From assembly GCF_000426225.1 (NCBI RefSeq), contig NZ_AUEY01000026.1:1-47224 (forward strand): a stretch of 47,224 nucleotides of DNA. The letters are read 5' to 3'. Below the pieces are notes generated by a model. The model did not search any database. It was not told the origin of the DNA and was given only the letters and a program-made list of their open reading frames with translations. The DNA is from Desulforegula conservatrix Mb1Pa. Its GTDB lineage: Bacteria > Desulfobacterota > Desulfobacteria > Desulfobacterales > Desulforegulaceae. This document shows, in pieces, positions 27,743 to 36,986 of this stretch (the first letter of the stretch is position 1; every line of letters starts with the position of its first letter). Position numbers and translations under genes: made by a program.

Positions 27743-27815
27743 CTTATTCCCGTTTCAAAACATCCGTATTTTTGCGAAATTTTCTAAAAAAATGATCTGA
27801 CTGATAAAATCATTA

Positions 27816-30173
27816 TCATGCGGCGTCTTCATCACCGCCAGGCAAATCATAGCTTTTAATTAATACTTCCCTTGGTTTTGCCCCATCTGCTGGTCCGACA
27901 ACACCGTCCCTCTCCATAATTTCAATAATTCTTGCAGCCCTGTTATAGCCTATTCTCAGATGACGCTGAACCATGGAGATTGAGGCGTGTTTCTGTTTTG
28001 CAACAAGCGCAACGGCCTCATCATATTTTGCGTCATAATCTTCACTGTCAACTTCTGCCTTGCCACCGGTTTCAGCGCCCTGGACAACATCTTCAATATA
28101 TTCCGGCTCCTGCTGCTCTTTCAGAAAATCAATGACCCTTAGCACTTCATCTTCTGAAATATAAGCGCCATGTATTCTCTGTAGCTTGGCAGTACCAGGA
28201 GGAAGGTAAAGCATATCGCCATTTCCGAGGAGCTGTTCTGCGCCATTGGAATCAATAATGGTTCTTGAGTCAATTTTAGATGAAACCTGGAATGACAACC
28301 TGGTCGGAAAGTTAGCCTTGATCATACCGGTGAGAACGTCCACGGAAGGTCTCTGGGTGGCTATCACAAGATGCATGCCCGAAGCCCTCGCCATCTGGGC
28401 AAGCCTTGCTATGGCAACTTCAACTTCTTTTGAAGCCACCATCATGAGATCAGCCAGCTCGTCAATAATAATTACAATATAAGGTAGTTTTTCAAGTTCC
28501 GCATACTGGTCAGGATCTTCACCCCATAGTTTTTCAACTTTTTTATTAAACTGGGAGATGTTTCTGACCTTGTAGTCCGCAAGAAGCTTGTAACGCGCTT
28601 CCATTTCCCTTACAGCCCAATAAAGGGCATTTGTTGCTTTTTTCATGTCAGTAACAACAGGAGTTATCAGATGGGGTATTCCATCATAAACCGAAAGTTC
28701 GATTCTTTTCGGATCTATCATGATCAGCTTAACTTCATCAGGAGTTGCCTTATATAAAAGGCTAGTTATCATGACATTAAGCCCGACACTTTTACCTGCA
28801 CCGGTTGCTCCTGCGATGAGAAGATGTGGCATTTTCTCGAGCTCTACTGAAACAGGATTACCGACAATATCCTTACCAAGACAAACAGTGAGCTTGGATT
28901 TTATCTTCTGAAAATCAGATGAAACGATCATTTCCTTGAAACTGACCATCTCCCTTTTTTCGTTGGGGATTTCTATGCCGATTGCTCCTTTGCCGGGAAT
29001 AGGCGCGACAATTCTTATGCTAAGAGCCCTAAGTGCCAGGGCAAGGTCATCCGCAAGATTGGCCACCTTGCTTATTTTGACCCCAGGCGCTGGCTGATAC
29101 TCAAAAGTAGTGACAACAGGTCCGGGAAGGACTGTAACAACCCTGCCCTGAACCCCGAAATCACCAAGCTTTTCTTCAAGAATTTTGGATTGGGTCCTTA
29201 GGAAATTCTCGTCAATGGAAGTCTGCTCAAACTTGGGATCATCAAGCAGAGAGATTGAAGGTAACTGAAAACCTTCTTTTCTAGCAAATGGCAGTTCGAG
29301 TTCGAATTTTATCTGGTGTGGTATTTTGGAAGGTTTTGGTCTTTCATCCTTAATCGTAATATCAGCTTCAGCAAGACCATCAGTTTTTTCTTCAATTCCG
29401 ACCTGAATCTTTTTTAAAGACTGTTCCGGGACATTTCTTTTCAGAGGCTCAGTCAAGGCCGCTTTAGGGATGCTTTCATCTTTATTTTTTTCCTGAGAAG
29501 ACTGGATTTTTGAGGGTATTTTTACAGCATCTGGTTTGTTTACGGAAACTTCCCTCCGTTTTCTAAATCCTTCGATGAAATCAGCAAAAAAACGAGAAGC
29601 TCTGTAACTAGATAATTTTATTAAGGAAATCATGGCCACAAAAAAGGTCTTTAATGACAGACCTGTATAATAGCCAAGTTTAAGAATAATCCTGAAAATT
29701 GACATTCTTGAAACGAGAATAAAACCTACGAGAAATACGGAAACAAGTATGAGATAACCGCCTGCAGGCTGGGCAAACCTGAAAAGAAGATCCTGTATTG
29801 TTCCTGAAATTATGCTTCCTTCAGAGAATCTGGCACCAAAAATAGAACTCCGGTTAAAAAGTCCTCCGGTTGCTACAACAAGAAGCCCGGCTCCCATAGA
29901 CTGGGGGATCCATTCGTCAGGTTCAAGCTCTTCACCTGAAAGCAGATTTATTCCGATATAAAATAATATAAGGGGAAACCAGAAAGAACCAATGCCGAAC
30001 AGCCCCATCAATATGGAGGATACCCACGCACCTACTATTCCGAAAAGATTGTGAGTCCCGGATGCAGACATGGCCGCCTTAGAAGAAAGATCAGCCTGAT
30101 CAAATGTCAAAAGACTGAAAAAAACAAAAACAACACAAAAGAAAAGCAATATGGAATAAATCTCTTTCCGCAT
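27816..30173 (-). CDS. ftsK: DNA translocase FtsK/SpoIIIE
   Basis: The protein has 785 residues. Four transmembrane helices (about 5-25, 48-78, 93-105, 138-155) anchor it at the division septum. A charged linker (200-300) leads to the motor: Walker A GATGAGKS at 455-462, Walker B VIIIDELADLMM. The C-terminal gamma domain (SISMVQRHLRIGYNRAARIIE) reads the polar KOPS sites. It pumps chromosome DNA during division and helps XerCD at dif. The linker is short compared with E. coli FtsK. The gene starts 10 bases after the RNase J stop, so the two are in one operon. Confidence 0.96.
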   Translation of the reverse strand: MRKEIYSILLFFCVVFVFFSLLTFDQADLSSKAAMSASGTHNLFGIVGAWVSSILMGLFGIGSFWFPLILFYIGINLLSGEELEPDEWIPQSMGAGLLVVATGGLFNRSSIFGARFSEGSIISGTIQDLLFRFAQPAGGYLILVSVFLVGFILVSRMSIFRIILKLGYYTGLSLKTFFVAMISLIKLSSYRASRFFADFIEGFRKRREVSVNKPDAVKIPSKIQSSQEKNKDESIPKAALTEPLKRNVPEQSLKKIQVGIEEKTDGLAEADITIKDERPKPSKIPHQIKFELELPFARKEGFQLPSISLLDDPKFEQTSIDENFLRTQSKILEEKLGDFGVQGRVVTVLPGPVVTTFEYQPAPGVKISKVANLADDLALALRALSIRIVAPIPGKGAIGIEIPNEKREMVSFKEMIVSSDFQKIKSKLTVCLGKDIVGNPVSVELEKMPHLLIAGATGAGKSVGLNVMITSLLYKATPDEVKLIMIDPKRIELSVYDGIPHLITPVVTDMKKATNALYWAVREMEARYKLLADYKVRNISQFNKKVEKLWGEDPDQYAELEKLPYIVIIIDELADLMMVASKEVEVAIARLAQMARASGMHLVIATQRPSVDVLTGMIKANFPTRLSFQVSSKIDSRTIIDSNGAEQLLGNGDMLYLPPGTAKLQRIHGAYISEDEVLRVIDFLKEQQEPEYIEDVVQGAETGGKAEVDSEDYDAKYDEAVALVAKQKHASISMVQRHLRIGYNRAARIIEIMERDGVVGPADGAKPREVLIKSYDLPGGDEDAA

Positions 30174-30183
30174 GATACCTGAT

Positions 30184-31845
30184 TTATACCTCGATTACCT
30201 GGGGAAGAATCACTGGTCGCCTTTCAATGGTAAAATAAAAATACTGACGTAGGGCCTTCTGAAGTCTGTTTTTTATTATATCAGGCCGATCATGCTGGCC
30301 TATTTCCGAATTATTCATCACTTCCTCAACTATTTCAAGGATTACGCATTGGGCATCTTCAACAAGGTGACCGGTTTCCATCCAAAAAACAAATCCGCGG
30401 GACTCTAATTTCGGGCCGTATAAAATCGTTCCGGTTTCTTCATCCAGAATCATGGTTACCACAACGATGCCATCTTCTGAAAGTGCCCTTCTCTCTTTTA
30501 ATACGCTTCGTCCTACATCCCCAACACCCTTGCCGTCAATAAGAACTCTTCCGGTCTGAACGCTTTCGACAATCCTGCCGCCGTTTTCATCAAAGACCAC
30601 AATGTCACCATTTTCGGCTATGAGTATGTTCTCGCCTGGAATTCCAACCTGCTCGGCAAGTCTGCCATGATGAATCAGATGCCTGTACTCGCCATGGACA
30701 GGCATGAAATATTTGGGTTTTGTAAGGCTTATCATGAGCTTCAGCTCTTCCTGGAAAGCGTGTCCGGACACATGGATTTCCGAAATTTTGTCGTATATGA
30801 CATTTGCGCCTTTTCTGTACAGGCTGTTTATAATATTTGTTATAGCCCTTTCATTGCCTGGAATGAATTTTGAAGAAAGCACAACAGTATCATCTTCCTT
30901 TATCCTTATCTGCTTATGAACTCCAGAAGACATTCTTGCGAGTGCGGACATTGGCTCTCCCTGGCTTCCTGTCGTGATGATGAGCACGTCCTTGTCAGAA
31001 AGCAGTCCGAGCTGCCTGATATCCACAATCAAATCGTCCGGAAAATCCATAAATCCCAGAGACTTTGCAACACTAACCGATAGCTCTATGCTTCTGCCAT
31101 TAAAGATTATCTTCCGCTTTCTTTTTATGGCTATATCCACAAGCTGCTGGATTCTCGCAACATTGGATGCAAAAAGGGCAATTATCACCCTGCCCTTGCT
31201 CGACGCGATTATCCGATCAAGGGTATCACCAACAGTCATATCTGAAATTGTATATCCTTCTTTTTCGACATTGGTCGAATCGGACAGAAGCGCGAGAACA
31301 CCTTCTTCCCCGTGGCGGGCAAACCTGTTAACATCTGTCATCATCCCGGCTATCACAGTATTATTAATCTTGAAATCCCCGGTATGAATTATGAGTCCTT
31401 CAGGAGTCTTGATGGCAAGCCCTACTCCATCAACAGTGCTGTGATTGACCCTGATAAATTCGATATTAAACGGACCGATACTAATATTCTCACCGGCCTT
31501 GAGATCATTAAGATTTGCATGAACCGCAACGTCGTGTTCGCTAAGCTTGTTTCTTACTATTCCCATTGTAAAAGGAGTTCCGTAAACCGGCGGATTAACC
31601 TCTTTCAACAGATAAGGCAGAGCCCCAATATGATCTTCATGACTATGAGTCAAAAAAACAGCTGCTATCTGTGAACTTTTTTCCCTAACATATGTAAGAT
31701 CGGGGATGACTATATCTACACCCAGCATATAATCCTCGGGGAACATAAGCCCTGCGTCAACCATGATAATGGTCTCATCATATTCAAAGACCATCATATT
31801 GAGACCGATTTCACCAAGTCCGCCAAGAGGTATTATTTTCAGCAT
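30184..31845 (-). CDS. rnj: Ribonuclease J
   Basis: The protein has 553 residues. The metallo-beta-lactamase signature HSHEDH lies at 67-72 with a further His in HSTVDGVGLAI and Asp in HTGDF; then the beta-CASP domain (ALFASNVARIQQ, TTGSQGEPMSAL) and VSGHAFQEELK, MPVHGEYRH. It degrades and processes RNA from the 5' end and inside. It is cytosolic and usually binds two zinc ions. Its stop is 10 bases before ftsK, and the small gene 31865-32197 lies 19 bases upstream. Confidence 0.95.
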   Translation of the reverse strand: MLKIIPLGGLGEIGLNMMVFEYDETIIMVDAGLMFPEDYMLGVDIVIPDLTYVREKSSQIAAVFLTHSHEDHIGALPYLLKEVNPPVYGTPFTMGIVRNKLSEHDVAVHANLNDLKAGENISIGPFNIEFIRVNHSTVDGVGLAIKTPEGLIIHTGDFKINNTVIAGMMTDVNRFARHGEEGVLALLSDSTNVEKEGYTISDMTVGDTLDRIIASSKGRVIIALFASNVARIQQLVDIAIKRKRKIIFNGRSIELSVSVAKSLGFMDFPDDLIVDIRQLGLLSDKDVLIITTGSQGEPMSALARMSSGVHKQIRIKEDDTVVLSSKFIPGNERAITNIINSLYRKGANVIYDKISEIHVSGHAFQEELKLMISLTKPKYFMPVHGEYRHLIHHGRLAEQVGIPGENILIAENGDIVVFDENGGRIVESVQTGRVLIDGKGVGDVGRSVLKERRALSEDGIVVVTMILDEETGTILYGPKLESRGFVFWMETGHLVEDAQCVILEIVEEVMNNSEIGQHDRPDIIKNRLQKALRQYFYFTIERRPVILPQVIEV

Positions 31846-31864
31846 CTGAGCTTCCTTAAAACAA

Positions 31865-32197
31865 TTAATTGATTATTCCGGTTTCAGACATAAGATGTTC
31901 CACAAAATCGATTATCCATTTGAGCTGGGTTCCGGTGGCAAGTCCCATGCACGGGCAACGCATATTATTTCTGCTTCTGACAAGAAACTCCGCAGAAATT
32001 TTATCCTCATGAAGTTCGACTGCAAAATAATAAGGTTTACAGTCATTATGCGAAGCCTGAACAGGGGTTAATACATCTGCGGCTATTTCAATCCAATATA
32101 TACCGTCAACACCTGAATTTCCATAAGTATTATCAAGTAATGTTTTAAGCTTTTCATGATCAGAATATCTCAAATCATCAACCACATATTGTCTCAT
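31865..32197 (-). CDS. Unknown 110-residue protein, first gene of the rnj-ftsK operon
   Basis: I do not recognise this family. The sequence is soluble and acidic, with no signal peptide. Two cysteines lie close together in MRCPCMGL, and the middle holds the segment YWIEIAADVL. The reading frame has good codon use, a proper start at ATG 32197 and 19 bases to rnj, so it is very probably a real gene transcribed with rnj and ftsK. A link to RNA turnover can only be guessed from its position. Confidence 0.8.
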   Translation of the reverse strand: MRQYVVDDLRYSDHEKLKTLLDNTYGNSGVDGIYWIEIAADVLTPVQASHNDCKPYYFAVELHEDKISAEFLVRSRNNMRCPCMGLATGTQLKWIIDFVEHLMSETGIIN

Positions 32198-32244
32198 AAA
32201 AAAATAAACCTTTGACTGAAAAACATTATAACATCTGTAAAAAT

Positions 32245-32376
32245 TGACAAGGTCACGAAAGTACTATTTCCGTCGTTCCGGCTCAGTCCTAAATCCAGAA
32301 GTAACTGATAATACTATATGCTGGATCAAATCCGGCATGACGCCAACGCCCTTTTTTGACTTTTTGTGAATCCATC
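32245..32376 (+). repeat. 135-bp palindromic element, copy 11
   Basis: Degenerate at the TGACAAGGTC end, better at the inverted TGATGGATTCACAAAAAGTC end. Inner hairpins are weak. It lies between the divergent unknown gene and the OmpA-like gene. The rest of 32377-32570 is AT-rich with no other feature seen. Confidence 0.8.
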
Positions 32377-32570
32377 AAAATTGAGTTTATTTAAATCAAA
32401 TATCTGTTTTTGAAATTACTATCAAGTTAAAGGCAAAAGAAAAGGTCAATTAATCAATTAATTCTTTGAAAAAATGAAATTCTGAAATATATATATGGGA
32501 AAAAAGTGCAGCAAAAAGCAAACTTTATAAAATTTTGCTTTTTTTATTATTCATGAAAAAAGGAGGAAGA

Positions 32571-33731
32571 ATGAAATCACTAAGAGGATTACAATTAATA
32601 CCAGTCATTTTGGTTGCCCTGCTTTTTGCAGGTTGCGCTGCAAAAACAACAAAAGTAACATTACCAGAAGCAAAAAAAATCAGCTCTGAAAAATACACCA
32701 ACAAAGTTGATAACTTCATGGTTCTGATGGATGCTTCATCATCAATGTCTTATTCTTACAAAAATCAGGTAAAATACGACATTGCAAGAAGCATTGCAGA
32801 ATATATGAACCAGACAATGCCTGATATGAAAATAAACGGAGCTATGAAAACCTTCGGACATGCGTCTGAAGTGACAAGCAAAAATGTTATGGATACCTAT
32901 GTAAAGGCTCCGTACACAAAAGCAGCCCTCACTGCTGGCATCGATAAAGTGAAGGTGCCTGGCGGTCTCAGCCCCCTCTCTGAAGCAATTGATTCATCAT
33001 ACGAAGAAATCAAGTCCTACAAAGGCACCACATCCGTTGTTATAATTTCAGATGGCGAAGAAATGACAACAGGAGCAACAACCGACGCCCTTGATAAACT
33101 CAAGAAACTCGGAACAGTATGTGTTTACACAATCCATGTTGGCGACTCTCAGGAAGGAACAAGATTCCTTAAAGAAATATCCGGCAATTATGGCTGCGGC
33201 TTTGTGGTAAATGCTGAAGAACTTGCAAGTCCGGACAAAATGGACCTTTTCGTAAAGAAAGTATTCCTTAAGGACAAAGTTGCTTCCGCTGCTCCAGTAG
33301 CGATGGAAGGCGACAAGGACGGAGACGGAGTAAAAGACTCAAAAGACGAATGCCCTGACACTCCAAAAGGCATAAGAGTAAATGAAAAGGGATGCTGGGT
33401 AATAGGCGATCTTTATTTTGACTCAGGTAAGGCAGATCTCAAACCTGCCGGAATAGCAGCCCTTGACACTGTTATATCAATAATCAAAAATGCCGAGGAT
33501 CTGAAATTTGAAATCCAGGGTCATACAGACACTGACGGAAAAAGAGAATCAAATATGAAGCTCTCAGAAAAACGCGCAAATGCTGTCATGGATTATCTTG
33601 TGAAAAAAGGCGGAATTGCTCCATCCAGATTGACTGCAAAAGGTTATGGCCCTGACAAGCCTATAGCTACAAACAAAACCGCTGCAGGAAAAGCAAAAAA
33701 CAGAAGAGTTCAGCTCGACAGAATTAAATAG
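32571..33731 (+). CDS. VWA and OmpA domain lipoprotein
   Basis: The start is ATG 32571 with AGGAGG four bases before it; a frame start at 32535 is upstream of the ribosome site. The 386-residue product has a lipoprotein signal ending in LLFAGC with the lipidated Cys22. A von Willebrand A domain follows, with the metal site DASSS. A short calcium-binding thrombospondin-3-like stretch (DKDGDGVKDSKDECPDTPKG) connects to an OmpA peptidoglycan-binding domain (LYFDSGKADL, GHTDTDGKRESNMKLSEKRA, GKAKNRRVQL). It is an outer-membrane lipoprotein held to the cell wall, with an exposed adhesion-like domain. Its binding partner is unknown. A terminator follows at 33900, beyond repeat copy 12. Confidence 0.92.
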   Translation: MKSLRGLQLIPVILVALLFAGCAAKTTKVTLPEAKKISSEKYTNKVDNFMVLMDASSSMSYSYKNQVKYDIARSIAEYMNQTMPDMKINGAMKTFGHASEVTSKNVMDTYVKAPYTKAALTAGIDKVKVPGGLSPLSEAIDSSYEEIKSYKGTTSVVIISDGEEMTTGATTDALDKLKKLGTVCVYTIHVGDSQEGTRFLKEISGNYGCGFVVNAEELASPDKMDLFVKKVFLKDKVASAAPVAMEGDKDGDGVKDSKDECPDTPKGIRVNEKGCWVIGDLYFDSGKADLKPAGIAALDTVISIIKNAEDLKFEIQGHTDTDGKRESNMKLSEKRANAVMDYLVKKGGIAPSRLTAKGYGPDKPIATNKTAAGKAKNRRVQLDRIK

Positions 33732-33743
33732 TATTTCAGATTT

Positions 33744-33876
33744 TGACAAGGTCGCAAAAAGTCCGATTATCGTCATTCCGGCGCAGGCCGGAATCCAGAA
33801 GTGGCTAAAATTAATGGATGCAGGATCAAGTCCGGCATGACGATTAAGCGATTTTTGACTTTTTGCGACTCCATCA
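33744..33876 (+). repeat. 135-bp palindromic element, copy 12
   Basis: One of the best copies: TGACAAGGTCGCAAAAAGTC and inverted TGATGGAGTCGCAAAAAGTC. The ATTCCGG hairpin is intact; the other is slightly mismatched. It begins 13 bases after the OmpA-like stop and precedes its terminator. Confidence 0.9.
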
Positions 33877-33899
33877 GATTTTTATAAAAAAGTATAAAA

Positions 33900-33930
33900 G
33901 GCATCTGCCGTCTGGCAGGTGCCTTTTTTA
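33900..33930 (+). terminator. Rho-independent terminator downstream of the OmpA-like gene
   Basis: GGCATCTGCC pairs with GGCAGGTGCC around GTCT, with one G-T pair, followed by TTTTTTA. It lies 170 bases after the stop codon, with repeat copy 12 in between. Confidence 0.88.
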
Positions 33931-34088
33931 TTGATATACTAACCCAGTGGGAAAAAGCATCATATCGTCCAACTTTTTGTCAATCGACCTATCTACTCCA
34001 GGAATCTCAATAAGGTAATTACAATTTTAAATTAAGAGAGCATTGATTTGCAATGCCTTGTATGGTTAAATTGTCGTTAAAAAAATCA

Positions 34089-34358
34089 AATTCATAGGCC
34101 GGATTAGAGGGTCTTTTCCTCGTAATCCGACATTAATCCGAAGCCTTCTGGTAGGCAATATCCCCTTATAAACCTAAGAGAATAGGAATATAATAAGGAT
34201 ATTCAATATCTCCGTTGTTCTGGTGAGTGCCTCCAGGGAAGCAATGTAACCAATCAACCCAAGTCAGACAAAGCTTATTGGTCTGACAGTTAAACAGGTA
34301 ATATGGCGAGTGCCTTGAGCGGGTCGCTTTTTGAAAAAAGCTCCACAAAAAATTTCAT
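34089..34358 (+). repeat. Composite dispersed repeat, copy B with 83-bp insertion
   Basis: It has the same order of blocks as 16967-17140 (GGATTAGAG...CTCGTAATCCGACATTAA, CCTTATAAACC, ATAAGGATATTCAAT, GAGTGCCT, GGGTCGC). In this copy 75 extra bases follow the first GAGTGCCT (34225-34232) and a second GAGTGCCT closes them at 34308-34315. The extra DNA contains GTCAGAC...GTCTGAC. The rest of 33931-34088 and 34359-34468 holds nothing else visible. Confidence 0.75.
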
Positions 34359-34468
34359 AATGGCTTTCAAGAAATCGAATATGAAACACAAATAATGATT
34401 CTTTGATATAAAAATGGAATATAATATCTTTCCTGCCCTCTAATTATTTAGAATGGGGAGTGACAAAT

Positions 34469-35359
34469 ATGACTGAAAAAATCTTATTTATACTCTCAAT
34501 GCTTCTTGTGTCCATAAACGGCCAAGTATATGCAGATGAAACCCACGACGAAAGATTCATGAGGAAATTCGAGGCTTCCCTTGATTACAAAAAGGGAACT
34601 GTTCCAATTTCTGGAAACAGGGTTACGCTCAGATTAATGGAAGGCTACAGATTCCTTGATGAGAGGGACGCAAAAAAAGTCCTTTCAGGTTTATGGGGAC
34701 AAAACATCCCTGAAAACACGGACGGAGCAATACTTCCTCCCGGAACAGGCCCTTTTTCTGATCATAACTGGGCGTATTTAATAACATTTGACCCCATAGG
34801 CCATATTTGTGACACAATTGACATTACCATTGATTCTGAAAAACTCATTTCAAAGCTGAAACAGAATCTGGTAATTGAAAACCTGAAGAGACAGAATGAA
34901 AATCGCCAGACCATGCAGATAGTCGACTGGGAAATAAAACCGGTATATGACAAAACAATTCGCTGCCTTTATTGGGCAATCAAATACTCATTCAGCAACG
35001 AAATTCAAAACGAAATTATCTACAATATAAAAATACTTGGAAGAAATGGAGTCCTGTCAATATATACACAGGTCAATGAAAAACTTGGAGATCAGCCCAG
35101 GAACAATTTTAAAAATATTATTAGATTTGCAAAATTCAATCCAGGACAGGAATACGAAGCCTTTAGCGAAAACACTGGCAATTTTTCAAAGTCAAATCTT
35201 TCGGAACTAATTACAGGTACAGGCATTAAAGAAGAAACAATAAAAGAAAAAATCATAGATATCATCGGTTCCTACAGAAGATTTATGATCCTGATTTTTT
35301 TTGCTTCGGTTTATCTGATCACGAAGCATTTCATAAAAAGTAGGAAAGCCGGATTATGA
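34469..35359 (+). CDS. DUF2167-family secreted or membrane-anchored protein
   Basis: The ATG at 34469 has GGGGAG eight bases before it; the in-frame GTG at 34460 overlaps that site. The 296-residue product has a signal peptide (ILFILSMLLVSINGQVYA), a periplasmic domain with VTLRLMEGYRFLDERDAKKVLSGLWG and HNWAYLITFDPIGHI, characteristic of DUF2167, and a C-terminal transmembrane helix (FMILIFFASVYLITKHFI) followed by a positive tail. Its function is unknown. The TGA stop is formed by the first three bases of repeat copy 13. It is convergent with ychF. Confidence 0.85.
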   Translation: MTEKILFILSMLLVSINGQVYADETHDERFMRKFEASLDYKKGTVPISGNRVTLRLMEGYRFLDERDAKKVLSGLWGQNIPENTDGAILPPGTGPFSDHNWAYLITFDPIGHICDTIDITIDSEKLISKLKQNLVIENLKRQNENRQTMQIVDWEIKPVYDKTIRCLYWAIKYSFSNEIQNEIIYNIKILGRNGVLSIYTQVNEKLGDQPRNNFKNIIRFAKFNPGQEYEAFSENTGNFSKSNLSELITGTGIKEETIKEKIIDIIGSYRRFMILIFFASVYLITKHFIKSRKAGL

Positions 35360-35490
35360 TGGACTCGCAAAAAAGCAGAAAAGGGATTCAGTATCATGCC
35401 GGACTTGATCCGGCATCCAATACTTTCAATTATTTATGGATTCCGGCCTGCGCCGGAATGACGAAAATCTGACTTTTTGCGAGAGTGTCA
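35357..35490 (+). repeat. 135-bp palindromic element, copy 13
   Basis: TGATGGACTCGCAAAAAAGC at left, inverted TGACACTCTCGCAAAAAGTC at right, and both hairpins perfect (ATGCCGGA...TCCGGCAT; ATTCCGG...CCGGAAT). The first TGA is the stop codon of the DUF2167 gene. Confidence 0.9.
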
Positions 35491-35499
35491 TTTATTAAA

Positions 35500-36609
35500 T
35501 CATACATTAAACCTGAAATGAAGAACATCACCATCCCTAACTATGTATTCTTTCCCTTCAACCCTTAATTTGCCGGCTTCTTTTAGCTTTGCTTCGGATT
35601 TGTACTCGAAAAGCTCTTCACAATGATATGCTTCTGCACGGATAAAGCCTTTTTCAAAATCGGAATGAATAACGCCTGCCGCTTGCGGCGCCTTGGCTCC
35701 ATCCGGAAAGGTCCAGGCGCGGACTTCTTTTTCTCCGGCAGTGAAATAGGTTTTAAGCCCGAGCATATTATAGCCTTCCCTGATAAGACAATCGAGCCCA
35801 GACTCATCGAGCCCTGCCGCAGCGAGAAATTCCTCTTTTTCCTCCCTTGACCCCAGCTCAGAAATCTCGGACTCAATCTTGCCGCAGATAACAACTATTC
35901 CTGATCCGTCGGTTTCAGCAAATGTTCTCACAGATTTTACGAAATCATTTTCTTTGCCTATATCCTCTTCACCAACATTGCAGCAGTATAGCTGTGGTTT
36001 CATGGTAATCAGGTGAAGATCTGAAACAAGTTCCTTTTCGTTTTCATCAAGCCCTGCATTTCTGGCAGGAATTCCTTTTTCAAGAGCAGCCCTGATGCGA
36101 TCAAGAACCGGGGCAACGGCTTTTGCTCTGTCCGAGACCTTTTTATCATTTGATTTCATGAATCTTGCCAGGCCGTCGATTCTTTTCTGGACGGTATCGA
36201 GATCCGCAAAAGCAAGCTCAATGGAAATGGTTTCAATATCGCTTAAAGGATTGACCCGACCCTCCACATGAACAACATCATCATCCTCAAAACATCTTAC
36301 CACATGAATAATGGCGCCGGTCTGACGAATATGTCCGAGGAACTGATTACCAAGCCCTTCTCCTTTGGAAGCGCCGCGAACAAGCCCGGCTATGTCAACA
36401 AACTCAACCACTGCAGGGATGACTTTTTTGGGAGATATAAATTCTGTGATTTTTGTCATTCGTTTGTCAGGTACAGCGACAATGCCGACATTGGGCTCAA
36501 TCGTACAAAAAGGATAATTTGCAACTTCAGCGGGAGCTGAAGTCAAAGCTGAAAAAAGGGTGGATTTGCCGACATTTGGCAGACCTACGATGCCACAATT
36601 TAACTGCAT
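35500..36609 (-). CDS. ychF: Redox-regulated ATPase/GTPase YchF
   Basis: The protein has 369 residues. G1 is GLPNVGKS (8-15), G3 is DIAGLVRGASKGEGLGNQFL, and the G4 equivalent reads CCNVGEED. These are followed by a helical domain and a C-terminal TGS domain (LKTYFTAGEKEVRAWTFPDG, GFIRAEAYH). In characterised members ATP is preferred to GTP because G4 is altered, as here. It binds ribosomes and affects stress and oxidant responses. The length is normal. It stands alone with start ATG 36609. Confidence 0.95.
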   Translation of the reverse strand: MQLNCGIVGLPNVGKSTLFSALTSAPAEVANYPFCTIEPNVGIVAVPDKRMTKITEFISPKKVIPAVVEFVDIAGLVRGASKGEGLGNQFLGHIRQTGAIIHVVRCFEDDDVVHVEGRVNPLSDIETISIELAFADLDTVQKRIDGLARFMKSNDKKVSDRAKAVAPVLDRIRAALEKGIPARNAGLDENEKELVSDLHLITMKPQLYCCNVGEEDIGKENDFVKSVRTFAETDGSGIVVICGKIESEISELGSREEKEEFLAAAGLDESGLDCLIREGYNMLGLKTYFTAGEKEVRAWTFPDGAKAPQAAGVIHSDFEKGFIRAEAYHCEELFEYKSEAKLKEAGKLRVEGKEYIVRDGDVLHFRFNV

Positions 36610-36986
36610 GATTTGGTACTTCTCCTAAACTGCATAAAAAGGATGAAACATAGCCATTACAGGCCCCAAAGTGTTATCATCCGCCCATCATAATTAAAAA
36701 ATGCCTTGTCAATATGGCAAGGGAAGAGTCTTTTTACAGCAATTTAAAAATTTTACAAGGGAGTTAGTCAAATAAAGATGAGGTGAAGCTGATCTGGAGG
36801 CCATAATTATCTGAAAGGCATTAATTGTTTTACAAAAAAACAGAAACGGTATTATTTACCATTCACAGCTTAGTGAAGCTACAGCTTATTTTCTGATACA
36901 GAATGGTGGGCATGGTTTTATATTTGATGTTTGCGACAAGTCATAAGAGATTTTAGCAGCGTTTTTTTAAAAAAAGAGGCAATGAA
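36610..36986. other. Intergenic region without recognisable feature
   Basis: This AT-rich stretch lies between the divergent ychF and maf genes. It must hold both promoters, but I could not identify them with confidence. A small AGCTT/AAGCT hairpin near 36869 is too weak to name. No copy of the 135-bp family is present. Confidence 0.4.

Noticed and set aside
36610-36986. Possible RNA gene or riboswitch between ychF and maf
   Set aside because: Only weak hairpins are visible and no known riboswitch core or tRNA feature could be traced.
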